Shown here: piece after piece, positions 24,940 through 35,086 of the stretch | How the letters are laid out: the number at the start of each line of letters is the position of its first letter | Position numbering within the stretch: position 1 is the stretch's first letter | From: Burkholderiales bacterium | GTDB lineage: Bacteria > Pseudomonadota > Gammaproteobacteria > Burkholderiales > Burkholderiaceae_E | DNA: 62,774 bases | Assembly: GCA_020248665.1 (NCBI GenBank) | Contig: JADCHE010000025.1 | Location: forward strand, 1-62,774 | Reading direction: 5' to 3' | Notes under the pieces: generated by a model | What the model saw: the letters and a program-made list of their open reading frames with translations, nothing else | Databases searched by the model: none | What the model was told of the DNA's origin: nothing | Position numbers and translations under genes: made by a program

Positions 24940-25805
24940 GGCGAGCTGCCGACCGGACGCACGCCGAGATCGAGCAGGCGCTGTGCATCGGGCTCCTTGA
25001 GCGCGCGGCCGACCAGCGCGCTCAGGCGATCCGTGACGGCGCGCGGCGTCCCCGCGGGCGCCACCAGCGCAAACCAGGACGACACGTCGGACCCGGGCAG
25101 GACGGCTTCCGCGGTGGTGGGCACGTCCGGAAGCTGCGGCAGCCGACGCGTCTGCGCGACCGCGAGCGCGCGCAGCGTGCCCGCCCTGATCTGCGCCATC
25201 ACCGACGGCGGGTTGGTGAACATGCCCGCGGCCTGCCCGGACAGCAGCGCGGTGACCGTCTCCGCGCCGCTCTTGTAGGGCACGTGCAGCAGCGTGACGC
25301 CCGCGGTGCGCTGGAACAGCTCGGTGGCGAGGTGCAGCGAGCTGCCGGCACCGGGCGACGGGAACACCAGCCTGCCCGGCTCGCGCCGGGCGATCTCGAC
25401 GAGTTCCTGCAGCGTTCCCGCGGGGTACCGGGACGGCACGACCAGCACGACCGCCCTGTCGGCCACCAGCGAGACGGGCGCGAACGACTCGTCGCCGAAC
25501 GGCAGCTTCGCGTACAGGCTCGGATTCATGCCGAGCACGCTGCCGGGCGTGAGCAGCAGCTGGTGGCCGTCGGGGGTCGCATGGGCGACCGCGCCGGCCC
25601 CGATGTTGCCCCCCGCCCCGGGACGGTTGTCCACGGTGAAGGGCTGCACGGTGTAGCCCGAGAGCTTCTCGGCCACGTAGCGCGCGAGCACGTCCGCGAG
25701 GCCGCCGGCGCCGAACCCGACGACGACGCGAACCGGGCGCGCGGGCCATGTCGTCTCGTTCGCCGCGGCGCTCCCCAGGCGCACCCATGCCAGCGTGCCG
25801 GCGAA
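24940..25805 (-). pseudogene. Bug/TctC-type periplasmic solute-binding protein, both ends truncated
   Basis: The centre is a normal tripartite tricarboxylate receptor (Bug family): WPARPVRVVVGFGAGG, VDNRPGAGGNIGAGAV, LLLTPGSVLGMNPSLY, LVFPSPGAGSSLHLATELF, VPYKSGAETVTALLSGQ and SSWFALVAPAGTPRAVTDRL. At the N-terminal side the signal peptide is cut after AGTLAWVRLGSAAANE with no start codon in place, and at 25805 it meets a LysR remnant in divergent orientation. At the C-terminal side homology ends at VRPVGSSP, ~25 residues short, 35 bases before the methyltransferase gene. It probably once exported a receptor for a carboxylate. Confidence 0.7.
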
Positions 25806-25819
25806 GCGTTCGTCGCGCT

Positions 25820-26354
25820 GGGCCAGGCCTTGCGCGAGATCGAGTTCCTCTCGAACTCGGGACAGGGCGACGTCCTGATGATCGGCCGGGCCTCGCATGC
25901 CGCCCTCGACGACGACCTGCAGGTCGAGACGCTGTTCGAGGAGCCTTTCCTCGGCGTCTCCGGCGCGCAGGGTCCGTGGGCTCGACGCCGGAAGGTGGAC
26001 CTCGCCGACCTGATCGACGCGCAGTGGATCTTCGGGGAGCCCGGCAACGCGACGCAGGCCCGCATCTCGGAGGCGTTTCTCGCCCGGGCCGGCCGGCTGC
26101 CGCCGGTGCGGGTCTTCACGACGTCGATGAACCTGCGCCTCGCGCTGCTCGAGACCGGCAACTACCTCTCGTGCATCCCCGGGTCGACGTATCGGTTCGG
26201 CGCCCAGGGGCGGCCCCTGAAGGCGCTGCCCGTCGACATGGGCCTGAAGCTGCCGGTGTCGATCTTCACGCTGAAGAACCGCACGCCGACCCCTGCGGTC
26301 CGGCTGTTCGTCGAGTGCGCCCGCGGGGTGGCGCGTTCGATGGGCCCGGACTAG
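25820..26354 (+). pseudogene. LysR-family regulator remnant (effector domain only, internal deletion)
   Basis: Plus-strand codons from ~25827 read LREIEFLSNSGQGDVLMIG, joining a piece that normally lies just before the effector domain to a piece ~45 residues later. The remaining effector domain looks normal: DDDLQVETLFEEPFLGVSGA, PWARRRKVDLADLIDAQWI, VFTTSMNLRLALLETGNYLS, LKALPVDMGLKLPVSIFTL, stop TAG at 26352. The helix-turn-helix is missing. It was probably the divergent regulator of the Bug-type gene. A deletion appears to have removed both heads and the shared promoter. Confidence 0.65.
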
Positions 26355-26468
26355 ACGGATCCCGGATCCACGAACGGATCGGCCGGCGCCCGTGCCGCGC
26401 CGGTCGCTGGTAAGCTCGACGGGACATCACGGGCGCCGGCGATCGACCCGCGCCGCAGGGAGGACACG

Positions 26469-26699
26469 ATGGACACAGACCGCCGCGGCCGCGCGCCGCG
26501 CCCCATCCTGCGATGGACGATCGAAGGCCTGGCCGCGCTCGTCGGCGCGGCCTTCGGATTCGATTTCGGTGCCCAGGTCGGCGGGATCGCGCTGGGCCTG
26601 CTCGCCGCCGGATGCGGGGCGGCGTTCTGCGTGATGATGGTGGGCGGCGTCGCCGAACGCTTCGTGCGCTCGCCCGGTCAGGACCGCGGCGCGCGCTGA
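26469..26699 (+). CDS. Small membrane protein, hypothetical
   Basis: A 76-residue protein with GGAGG 6 bases before ATG 26469. It has two hydrophobic segments: LRWTIEGLAALVGAAFGFDF and QVGGIALGLLAAGCGAAFCV, with charged ends. I do not recognise the family. It lies convergent to a small minus-strand ORF at 26716 and is separate from the puc genes. Confidence 0.6.
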   Translation: MDTDRRGRAPRPILRWTIEGLAALVGAAFGFDFGAQVGGIALGLLAAGCGAAFCVMMVGGVAERFVRSPGQDRGAR

Positions 26700-26715
26700 G
26701 GCGCGCCGGCCCGGG

Positions 26716-26862
26716 TCACTCCATGCGGCCTTCGCGCTGCGCCTTCCACTTCTCGACGCGGTACTTGAACTCCTCGCGCTGGTTCTTCCAGTAGAAGTTG
26801 TTGGCCAGCATGAAGCCGATGATCACGAAGAGGACGATGGTCAGCCAGAACGAGACGGGCAC
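26716..26862 (-). CDS. 48-codon single-span membrane ORF downstream of pucC
   Basis: An open frame from GTG 26862 to TGA 26716 with AGGAG 7 bases upstream of the GTG. It encodes PVSFWLTIVLFVIIGFML, one transmembrane helix, then ANNFYWKNQREEFKYR and a highly charged Lys/Glu/Arg tail. The strong ribosome site, clear hydrophobic-then-charged design and aromatic belt (FYWK) support a real gene. It is the last gene on the puc strand, 121 bases after pucC, with a hairpin between. A light-harvesting accessory or assembly peptide is possible but inferred only from position. No family recognised. Confidence 0.6.
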   Translation of the reverse strand: MPVSFWLTIVLFVIIGFMLANNFYWKNQREEFKYRVEKWKAQREGRME

Positions 26863-26916
26863 GGTGATCTCCTAGGGGCTCGCCGGGTCGCCGGCGCAGC
26901 GGGGTCCAACACGAAA

Positions 26917-26944
26917 GTCCGGTGCCCCGAAGAAGGCCCCGGAC
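26917..26944 (-). other. Hairpin between pucC and the 48-codon ORF
   Basis: GTCCGG (26917-26922) and GCC pair with GGC and CCGGAC (26939-26944), giving about 9 base pairs with single-base bulges and an 8-base loop. It follows the pucC stop by 40 bases on the transcribed strand. There is no T-run, so it may act as a partial terminator or stabiliser. Confidence 0.5.
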
Positions 26945-26983
26945 GGAACGGCATGGCGGGTCTGCAGCCCATATTCTGCACGC

Positions 26984-28390
26984 TCAGGCGGCCACCCGCG
27001 TGCGCGGGCCTCGTGCCAGTGCGGACATCATCGCGATCGTCGCCACGAGCAGCGCGATCTCCAGCCCGTAGACGGCCAGGTAGCCGGTGTCCCGGCCGGC
27101 GAACGACGCGCCGAGCACGCCCCGGCGGGCGAGCGCGCCGACCCCGTCTGCGAGCAGCCCGCCGAGCGCGAGCGCCACCCCGGCGGTGGTCGCCTGCACC
27201 GCGCCCCAGGCACCGAGCGCGAGTCCCGCCTGGCCGCTCGGCGCGTGGTTCATCGTCGCGGTCAGCGTGCCGTGCGCGAAGAGGCCACCCCCCAGGCCCA
27301 CCAGGCCGACGCCGAGGGCGAACACCGGCACCGAGGCCAGGGCCGGCGACAGGATCACCAACGCGAAGCCGGCGATCCCGACGAGCCCGCCGTTGATCGC
27401 CATCCGGAACGGGTCCGCGCCGCGCGACAGCACGTACGACGCGAGGCTGAACCCGAAGAGACCCCCGAGCGCGAGGCTGGCCGTCAGCGTGGTCGTCGCA
27501 CCGACGGTCATGCCGAGCACCTGCCCGCCGTAGGGCTCGAGCAGCACGTCCTGCATGCCGAACGCGAGCGTGCCGAGCCCGATCGCGACGAGCCGGCGCC
27601 GCACGCCCTCCATGGCCACGTAGGCACGCCAGGCCTTCGAGAAGGGCGGGGCGTCGGGGATCGCCGCGCCACGCCGCGGCCGGCGCGTCTCCTGCTTCCA
27701 CAGGGAGACCGTGTTCAGCACCAGCGTGGTCACCGCCGCGGCCTGGATCACCTGGATCAGCCGGCCCGGCGTGAAGTCGGCGAGCATCGCACCGAAGGCC
27801 AGGGCGCCGACGATCGAGCCGGCGAGCAGCGACACGTACATCAGCCCGACGACGCGCGGGTGCGACTCGGGCGGGGAGAGGTCGGTCGCGAGCGCGAGGC
27901 CGGCCGTCTGCACCGTGTGGAGCCCTGCGCCGACCAGCAGGAACGCGACGCCGGCGCCGAGCGGCCCGACCCACGCAGGCCAGTCCGTCGCCGCACCGCG
28001 GCCGGCCAGCACCAGCAGCGCGAACGGCATGATCGCGAGCCCGCCGAACTGCACCAGCGTGCCCATCCAGATGTAGGGCACGCGGCGCCAGCCGAGCTCG
28101 GAGCGATGGTTGTCGGAGCGGTGGCCGACCAGCGCGCGGAACGGCGCGTAGAGCACCGGCAGCGCGATCATCACCGCGACCAGCGAGGCCGGCACGCCGA
28201 GCTCGACGATCATCACGCGGTTCAGCGTGCCGACGATCAGCACGAGCGCCATGCCGACCGAGACCTGGAACAGCGACAGGCGCAGCAGGCGCGGCAGCGG
28301 CAGGTCGGGGCTCGCCGCGTCGGCGAAGGGCAGGAAGCGGGTCCCCATCCCGACCCAGGATCGGACCAGCTGGCGGGCGAGGGCGTTCAT
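26984..28390 (-). CDS. pucC: PucC, light-harvesting 2 assembly/bacteriochlorophyll delivery protein
   Basis: A 468-residue protein of the PucC/BCH family within the major facilitator superfamily, with about 12 transmembrane spans. Signature stretches are LPRLLRLSLFQVSVGMALVL, FRALVGHRSDNHRSELGWRR (the conserved GxRSDxxxSxLGWRRxP loop), GLALATDLSPPESHPRVVGLMY and GLALGAWGAVQATTAG. Proteins of this family assemble the LH2 complex in the intracytoplasmic membrane. It is third gene of pucB-pucA-pucC on the minus strand, 207 bases after pucA. ATG 28390 has no good Shine-Dalgarno; an internal start at MGTRFLPFAD is possible. Low expression relative to pucBA is expected through the intergenic hairpin. 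Confidence 0.95.
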   Translation of the reverse strand: MNALARQLVRSWVGMGTRFLPFADAASPDLPLPRLLRLSLFQVSVGMALVLIVGTLNRVMIVELGVPASLVAVMIALPVLYAPFRALVGHRSDNHRSELGWRRVPYIWMGTLVQFGGLAIMPFALLVLAGRGAATDWPAWVGPLGAGVAFLLVGAGLHTVQTAGLALATDLSPPESHPRVVGLMYVSLLAGSIVGALAFGAMLADFTPGRLIQVIQAAAVTTLVLNTVSLWKQETRRPRRGAAIPDAPPFSKAWRAYVAMEGVRRRLVAIGLGTLAFGMQDVLLEPYGGQVLGMTVGATTTLTASLALGGLFGFSLASYVLSRGADPFRMAINGGLVGIAGFALVILSPALASVPVFALGVGLVGLGGGLFAHGTLTATMNHAPSGQAGLALGAWGAVQATTAGVALALGGLLADGVGALARRGVLGASFAGRDTGYLAVYGLEIALLVATIAMMSALARGPRTRVAA

Positions 28391-28549
28391 CGGGGGGTGC
28401 GTCGCGCGGCGGAGGGCGGATCGCCGGCGTCTGCGGCTCGTCGGGCGACTCGGGGGTCGGGCGAGGAACGGCGAAGCGTCATGGCGATGTCCGGGCGAGC
28501 GGATCGATCGGAGAAGCGGGCCACGTCACTGCGGAACCCGGCGGGAATC

Positions 28550-28574
28550 GCGGGAGGGGCGAGGCCCCGCCCGC
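28550..28574 (-). other. Strong hairpin between pucA and pucC
   Basis: GCGGGAGGGGC (28550-28560) and GCCCCGCCCGC (28564-28574) are complementary except one pair, with a 3-base loop. It lies 24 bases after the pucA stop on the transcribed strand. In other purple bacteria a stem-loop in this position terminates most transcripts after pucBA and protects that mRNA, giving more LH2 polypeptides than PucC; the same role is inferred. Confidence 0.7.
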
Positions 28575-28597
28575 GTCTCGCGGAGCGAGCCGGGATC

Positions 28598-28840
28598 CTA
28601 GTCGGATCCTCGTGTCGTGGACGCCACCAGCACGGTCGGTGGCGGGACGGTCGCCTGCGCGACGTCCTGCTCGATCTGGGCCGCCTTGGCGGGGCCAGGA
28701 CCGTTAAGGAAGCGCTTCACCCACGTCGTGTTCGTGACCAGGGCCACGTGGACGGAGAACGAGGCGACTGCGACGGCACCGAGGAACAGCGGGATGCCGA
28801 CGGAGGGCTTCACGTGAAGCCAGACTTTGCCGTAGATCAT
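28598..28840 (-). CDS. pucA: Light-harvesting 2 alpha subunit
   Basis: An 80-residue polypeptide with AGGAG 6 bases before ATG 28840. KVWLHVKPSVGIPLFLGAVA and SVHVALVTNTTW are the classic alpha-chain membrane span; the His before VALV is the B850 bacteriochlorophyll ligand, and the N-terminal side lies in the cytoplasm. Most LH2 alpha chains are ~50-60 residues; this one has ~30 extra C-terminal residues rich in Ala, Pro and Val (AQATVPPPTVLVAS). A similar Ala/Pro-rich extension is known from Rubrivivax gelatinosus. Cotranscribed after pucB with 16 bases between them. Confidence 0.95.
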   Translation of the reverse strand: MIYGKVWLHVKPSVGIPLFLGAVAVASFSVHVALVTNTTWVKRFLNGPGPAKAAQIEQDVAQATVPPPTVLVASTTRGSD

Positions 28841-28856
28841 GTTCGGCTCCTGCGGG

Positions 28857-29024
28857 CTATTTCAGCCAGGGTGAATAGATGTAGGCCAGCAGGTGCGCGA
28901 AGGCCGCGATGATGCCGAAGATCTGGGTGCCCTGGATCAGATGGCGATGGAGCTCCTGCGCTTCGGGTTCGGTCAGTCCTGTCGGCCAAACCCTGTTCGG
29001 GTCGGACGCGGTCGGGTCGGACAT
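28857..29024 (-). CDS. pucB: Light-harvesting 2 beta subunit
   Basis: A 55-residue polypeptide with AGGAG 8 bases upstream of ATG 29024. SDPNRVWPTGLTEPEAQELH is the polar N-terminus with the conserved WPTGLT and the EAxELH His that can bind B800. GTQIFGIIAAFAHLLAYIYSPWL is the transmembrane span with His as ligand of B850 and the closing YSPW. First gene of the puc operon. Together with pucA it forms the peripheral antenna in the photosynthetic membrane. Confidence 0.97.
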   Translation of the reverse strand: MSDPTASDPNRVWPTGLTEPEAQELHRHLIQGTQIFGIIAAFAHLLAYIYSPWLK

Positions 29025-29084
29025 GGTTCGATCTCCTGAAAAGATATCGATGAAATCGTGCTCAGCCCGCACGAGGGCACCGCG

Positions 29085-29118
29085 ACTGTCATTTTGATCT
29101 GACAGTCTAGAATGTCAA
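29085..29118 (-). promoter_or_regulatory. puc promoter with PpsR/CrtJ-type operator
   Basis: On the minus strand TTGACA (29118-29113) is a perfect -35 box and CAAAAT (29096-29091) is a -10 with 16-base spacing. TGT (29087-29089) and ACA (29102-29104) are 12 bases apart, matching TGT-N12-ACA, the PpsR/CrtJ consensus, and the perfect arms are longer: GACTGTC (29084-29090) and GACAGTC (29101-29107). The dyad covers the -10 and spacer, so binding would block RNA polymerase. PpsR/CrtJ represses puc and bch genes aerobically in other purple bacteria; that use here is inference. pucB starts about 65 bases downstream. Confidence 0.75.
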
Positions 29119-29234
29119 GATATTCACCTCGTCCTGGACATCATCCAGGCAGAAGCGGAACGGCGACCGCTCCGTCGTGCACTGCCGGCGAGAGCAGGAG
29201 CGCGTGCCCCGTGCGCGTTACCATCACGCCGCCG

Positions 29235-31354
<2,120 letters not shown>

Positions 31355-31359
31355 CGGCA

Positions 31360-31375
31360 CCCCGCGGGGGCGGGG
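31360..31375. terminator. Possible bidirectional stem between convergent genes
   Basis: CCCCGC (31360-31365) pairs with GCGGGG (31370-31375) around GGGG in the 43-base gap between tadA and the convergent PPIase gene. No T-run. Confidence 0.3.
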
Positions 31376-31397
31376 CGTCCGGAGCAGCGGAGCGGTT

Positions 31398-32192
31398 CTA
31401 CTGGATCCGCGCCTTCGCCTTCAGGTCGGTCTGCAGCGTCTGGATCCGGCGGCGCTCGAGCTCCTGCTTGATCTGCGGCCCGACCTGCTCGAGCGGCGGG
31501 GGCGCCTGGTCGCGAACGTCGTCGAGGCGGATCACGTGGTATCCGAAGTCGGTCTTGACCGGCATGTCGGTCGTCTGGCCCTTCTGCAGCCTCACCATCG
31601 CCTCGGAGAACGGCTTGACGAAGGTGTCCGGCCCGTTCCAGTCGAGGTCGCCGCCGTTCGCGGCCGAGCCCGGGTCCTTCGACTTCTTCGCGAGCTCCTC
31701 GAACTTCGCGCCCTTCTTCAGCTGGTCGATGATCGACTTCGCCTCGGCCTCTGACTCGACCAGGATGTGACGCGCGCGGTACTCCTTGTCGCCGCCAGCC
31801 GCGGTCTTGGTGAGCTTGTCGTACTCGGCCTTGACGTCGGCGTCGGTGACCGGGTTGGTCTTCAGGTGGTCGCGGATCACCGCGCGGATCAGGATGTCCT
31901 GGCGGGTCTGGTCGAGCTGGCGCGCGACCTCGGCGTTGCGGGTCAGGCCCTTGCGCTCGGCCTCCTGCACGAAGATCTCGCGCGCGATCAGCTCGTCGCG
32001 GACGGCGGTGCGCAGTTCGGGCGTATCGGGGCGGCCCTGCTGGGTCAGGGCGGCGACGAACTCGTCGACGCGGGACTTGGGGATCGCCTTGCCGTTGACG
32101 ATCGCCGCGTTCTGCGCGTGCGCGGCGCCCGCGACACTGATCGACAGCACGGCGATCACGGCGGCCAGGGTGCGACGGAAGGATGCGTTCAT
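31398..32192 (-). CDS. Parvulin-type peptidyl-prolyl isomerase, exported
   Basis: A 264-residue protein. Signal peptide ends VAGAAHAQ. Residues ~30-125 are a SurA-like N-terminal helical region (RVDEFVAALTQQGRPDTPE, LIAREIFVQEAERKGL). The rotamase domain follows from ~135: YRARHILVESEAEAKSIID, LAKKSKDPGSAANGGDLDW, TFVKPFSEAMVRLQKGQ and VKTDFGYHVIRLDDVRD. It assists folding of outer-membrane proteins in the periplasm. ATG 32192 is used. Downstream of yciB-bolA in a conserved order. Confidence 0.92.
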   Translation of the reverse strand: MNASFRRTLAAVIAVLSISVAGAAHAQNAAIVNGKAIPKSRVDEFVAALTQQGRPDTPELRTAVRDELIAREIFVQEAERKGLTRNAEVARQLDQTRQDILIRAVIRDHLKTNPVTDADVKAEYDKLTKTAAGGDKEYRARHILVESEAEAKSIIDQLKKGAKFEELAKKSKDPGSAANGGDLDWNGPDTFVKPFSEAMVRLQKGQTTDMPVKTDFGYHVIRLDDVRDQAPPPLEQVGPQIKQELERRRIQTLQTDLKAKARIQ

Positions 32193-32303
32193 GGACGTTC
32201 GGGGTAGTGTGGGGAGCGTGCGGCCGGGCCGCACGGCGAAAGGCCCGCCGACGCGGACCCGGGAAGCTGACCGGACAAGCGGACCGGACAAGCGGACCGG
32301 CCC

Positions 32304-32579
32304 CTAGGCGGACGCCTCGGCCGGCGTGCGGGCGACGATCACCAGCGCGTGGACGCGGTGCGGCATCCAATCCCGCACCGCATCATACACAAGGCGATGC
32401 CGGGCCACGGTCGAGCTGCCGTCGAAGCGCGGCGAGACGATCCTCACCGTGTAGTGTCCCGCGCCGCCAGCCGAGCCGGCATGCCCGGCGTGCAGGTGGC
32501 TGTCGTCGGCGAGCTCGATCGCGGCGCCGGGGAAGAGGGTCTCGAAGCGTGCGCGCAGGTCGTCCAGCGTGGGTCTCAT
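32304..32579 (-). CDS. BolA-family protein
   Basis: A 91-residue protein with the BolA fold: LRARFETLFPGAAIELADDS, HLHAGHAG (metal/Fe-S-coordinating His residues), HYTVRIVSPRFDG and VARHRLVYDAV with the helix-turn-helix-like end. It usually partners a monothiol glutaredoxin in iron-sulfur trafficking and stress response. ATG 32579 overlaps the yciB stop (ATGA). Residues HAGHAGSAGGAG form a Gly/Ala-rich loop that is longer than in E. coli BolA. Confidence 0.92.
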   Translation of the reverse strand: MRPTLDDLRARFETLFPGAAIELADDSHLHAGHAGSAGGAGHYTVRIVSPRFDGSSTVARHRLVYDAVRDWMPHRVHALVIVARTPAEASA

Positions 32580-33127
32580 CGGCCGGCGTCCCCCGCCTCG
32601 GGCTCCTCGGCGTACCGGCTGATCCACAGCGCCTGAACGATCACGAAGGCGATCGTCAGGCCCAGGGTGCCGAACACCTTGAAGTCGACCCAGGTCTCGA
32701 GCGGAAAGCGGTAGGCGACGAACAGGTTCAGCGCGCCCATCCCGGCGAAGAAGCCAGCCCAGGCCCAGGTCAGACGCTGCCAGATCCGCGGCGGCAGCGC
32801 CAGCTGCGTGCCCATGATCGCGCGCAGCGGGTTCTTTCCCGTGAGCATCGGCGCGAGCAGCAGCGCGGCCGCGAACAGCCCGTACAGCACCGTCGGCTTC
32901 CACTTGATGAAGGTCTCGTCGTGGAACAGCAGCGTCATGCCACCGAACACCACGATGATCCCGAGGCTCGCCCACTGCATCGGCTCGACCGCGCGCCCGC
33001 GCAGCTTCAGCCACGCGATCTGCAGCACGGTGGCCGCGATCGCGACCCCCGTCGCGACGTAGATGTCCGCGAGCTTGAAGGCTGCGAAGAACAGCAGGAT
33101 CGGGAAGAGGTCGAAGAGCAGCTTCAT
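32576..33127 (-). CDS. yciB: YciB/IspZ inner membrane septation protein A
   Basis: A 183-residue integral membrane protein with about five spans: MKLLFDLFPILLFFAAFKLA is the conserved N-terminus, followed by FGGMTLLFHDETFIKWKPTV, NPLRAIMG and NLFVAYRFPLETWVDFKVFG. It affects cell-envelope integrity and cell division in the inner membrane. Start ATG 33127 gives the standard N-terminus. Stop overlaps bolA. Confidence 0.95.
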   Translation of the reverse strand: MKLLFDLFPILLFFAAFKLADIYVATGVAIAATVLQIAWLKLRGRAVEPMQWASLGIIVVFGGMTLLFHDETFIKWKPTVLYGLFAAALLLAPMLTGKNPLRAIMGTQLALPPRIWQRLTWAWAGFFAGMGALNLFVAYRFPLETWVDFKVFGTLGLTIAFVIVQALWISRYAEEPEAGDAGR

Positions 33128-33371
33128 CGTCTCTGGGGGTGCCCGAGTGCGCCGCACGGCCCCGACGGGCGGCGCGGGACGCGCAGCGGGGCACGAAGGA
33201 AAACGGCAGCCTCGCATTCTAAGGCCACCGCGCGCGCCTGCGCACCGCGGTCGCCTTGACCCTGCTTGACGGGCGGCTTTGCGGTGGCCACCATCCCCGG
33301 CTCCACGGCGCGTGCCGCCCGGCCCCGGCCGTGGATCCGACCCCAAAGACCTTCCTCCCAGGAGACGCCCC

Positions 33372-35015
33372 ATGCAGGGTCTGATGATGGACATGCCGCT
33401 GCTCGTGTCCAACCTGCTGCGCCACGCCGCCCGGCACTTTCCCGACGTCGAGATCGTCTCCCGCCGGGTCGAGGGCGACCTGCACCGCTACAGCTACCGC
33501 GACTGCCACGACCGCGCGGCGCGCCTCGCCGACGCGTTCACCAAGCGCGGCGTGCACGTCGGCGACCGGATCGCGACGCTCGCGTGGAACGGCTACCGGC
33601 ACATGGAGATCTACTACGCGGCCGCGGGCCTGGGCGGCGTGGTCCACACGATCAACCCGAGGCTGCACCCGGAGCAGATCGCCTGGATCGTCAACCACTC
33701 GAACGATGCGTACCTCGCCTTCGACCTGACCTTCGTGCCGATCGTCGAGGCGATCGCCGCGCACTGCCCGAACGTCAGGGGCTGGATCGCGATGTGCGGC
33801 CGCGACCGCATGCCCGCCACGACGAAGATCCCGAACCTGCTCTGCTACGAGGAGCTGCTCGCCGAGGGCGCCGAGGGCTACGTCTGGCCCGAGCTCGACG
33901 AGCGCTCGGCCTGCGGCCTGTGCTACACCTCGGGCACCACCGGCAATCCGAAGGGTGCGCTCTACAGCCACCGCTCGACGGTGCTGCACGCCTACGCGGC
34001 CGCGCTGCCCGATGCGATGGGCGCGTCGGCGCGCGACTCGATCCTGCCGGTCGTGCCCATGTTCCACGTCAACGCGTGGGGCCTGCCGTACACCGCGCCG
34101 CTGGTCGGCGCGAAGCTGGTGTTCCCCGGCCCGGCGCTCGACGGCAAGTCGATCTACGAGCTCTTCGAGAGCGAGAAGGTCACCTACTCGGCCGGCGTGC
34201 CGACGGTATGGCTCGGCCTGCTGCAGCACGTGTCTGCGAACAACCTGAGGTTCTCGACCTTCCGCCGCACGGTCATCGGCGGCTCGGCCTGCCCGCCGGC
34301 GATGATCCGGGCGTTCCAGGAGCAGTACGGCGTCGACGTGATCCACGCCTGGGGCATGACCGAGATGTCGCCGCTCGGCACGCTGTCGCGGCTGCAGAAC
34401 AAGCACCTCGACCTGCCGAAGGAGGCGCAGCAGAAGATCCTCGAGAAGCAGGGCCACGTGATCTTCGGCGTCGACATGAAGATCGTCGACGACGATGGCC
34501 GGGAACTGGCGTGGGATGGCAAGGCGTACGGCAACCTGCTCGTGCGCGGGCCCTGGGTGGTCAAGGAGTACTTCAAGGGCGAGGGCGGCGATCCGCTGGT
34601 GTACGACGCGCAAGGCCGCGGCTGGTTCCCGACCGGCGACGTCGCGACGATCGACGCCGACGGCTACATGCAGATCACCGACCGCAGCAAGGACGTGATC
34701 AAGTCGGGCGGCGAGTGGATCAGCTCGATCGACCTCGAGAACCTCGCGATCGCGCACCCGGCGGTCGCGCAGGCCGCGGTGATCGGCATCGCTCACCCCA
34801 AGTGGGACGAGCGTCCGTTGCTGGTCGTCGTGAAGAAGCCCGGCGCCGAGGTGACCAAGGACGAGCTGATCCGGTTCTACGAGGGCAAGATCGCCAAGTG
34901 GTGGACGCCGGACGACGTTCAGTTCGTCGACGCGATCCCGCTCGGGGCGACCGGCAAGATCCTGAAGACGAGGCTGCGCGAGACCTTCAAGGACTATCGG
35001 TTGCCGACTGCCTGA
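33372..35015 (+). CDS. Acyl-CoA synthetase (AMP-forming, medium/long-chain)
   Basis: A 547-residue ANL-family ligase. Motif A5-like [19 protein letters not shown] is the AMP/ATP P-loop, GMTEMSP the adenylate-binding block, [20 protein letters not shown] the hinge Asp region, and [14 protein letters not shown] carries the catalytic Lys. DIFs: [13 protein letters not shown] as in long-chain ligases (AlkK/FadK-like). It converts a fatty acid or analogue to CoA thioester. It heads the transport and beta-oxidation block, with 71 bases to the binding-protein gene. GGAG 7 bases before ATG 33372. Confidence 0.92.
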   Translation: MQGLMMDMPLLVSNLLRHAARHFPDVEIVSRRVEGDLHRYSYRDCHDRAARLADAFTKRGVHVGDRIATLAWNGYRHMEIYYAAAGLGGVVHTINPRLHPEQIAWIVNHSNDAYLAFDLTFVPIVEAIAAHCPNVRGWIAMCGRDRMPATTKIPNLLCYEELLAEGAEGYVWPELDERSACGLCYTSGTTGNPKGALYSHRSTVLHAYAAALPDAMGASARDSILPVVPMFHVNAWGLPYTAPLVGAKLVFPGPALDGKSIYELFESEKVTYSAGVPTVWLGLLQHVSANNLRFSTFRRTVIGGSACPPAMIRAFQEQYGVDVIHAWGMTEMSPLGTLSRLQNKHLDLPKEAQQKILEKQGHVIFGVDMKIVDDDGRELAWDGKAYGNLLVRGPWVVKEYFKGEGGDPLVYDAQGRGWFPTGDVATIDADGYMQITDRSKDVIKSGGEWISSIDLENLAIAHPAVAQAAVIGIAHPKWDERPLLVVVKKPGAEVTKDELIRFYEGKIAKWWTPDDVQFVDAIPLGATGKILKTRLRETFKDYRLPTA

Positions 35016-35086
35016 AACCGGGGCATCATCCAAAGCCGCCGCTGCAGTGGACAGCGGCGAGCGACCGACACGACAGGAGACACACG

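Noticed and set aside
23144-25000. Plus-strand 618-codon frame
   Set aside because: Antisense to the VIT and O-methyltransferase genes.
27245-28912. Plus-strand 555-codon frame
   Set aside because: Antisense to pucC/pucA; low-complexity Arg/Glu/Asp composition.
33266-35086. Long plus-strand upstream extension of the binding-protein frame
   Set aside because: Shadow of the acyl-CoA ligase in another frame; the binding protein has its own signal peptide and ribosome site at 35087.
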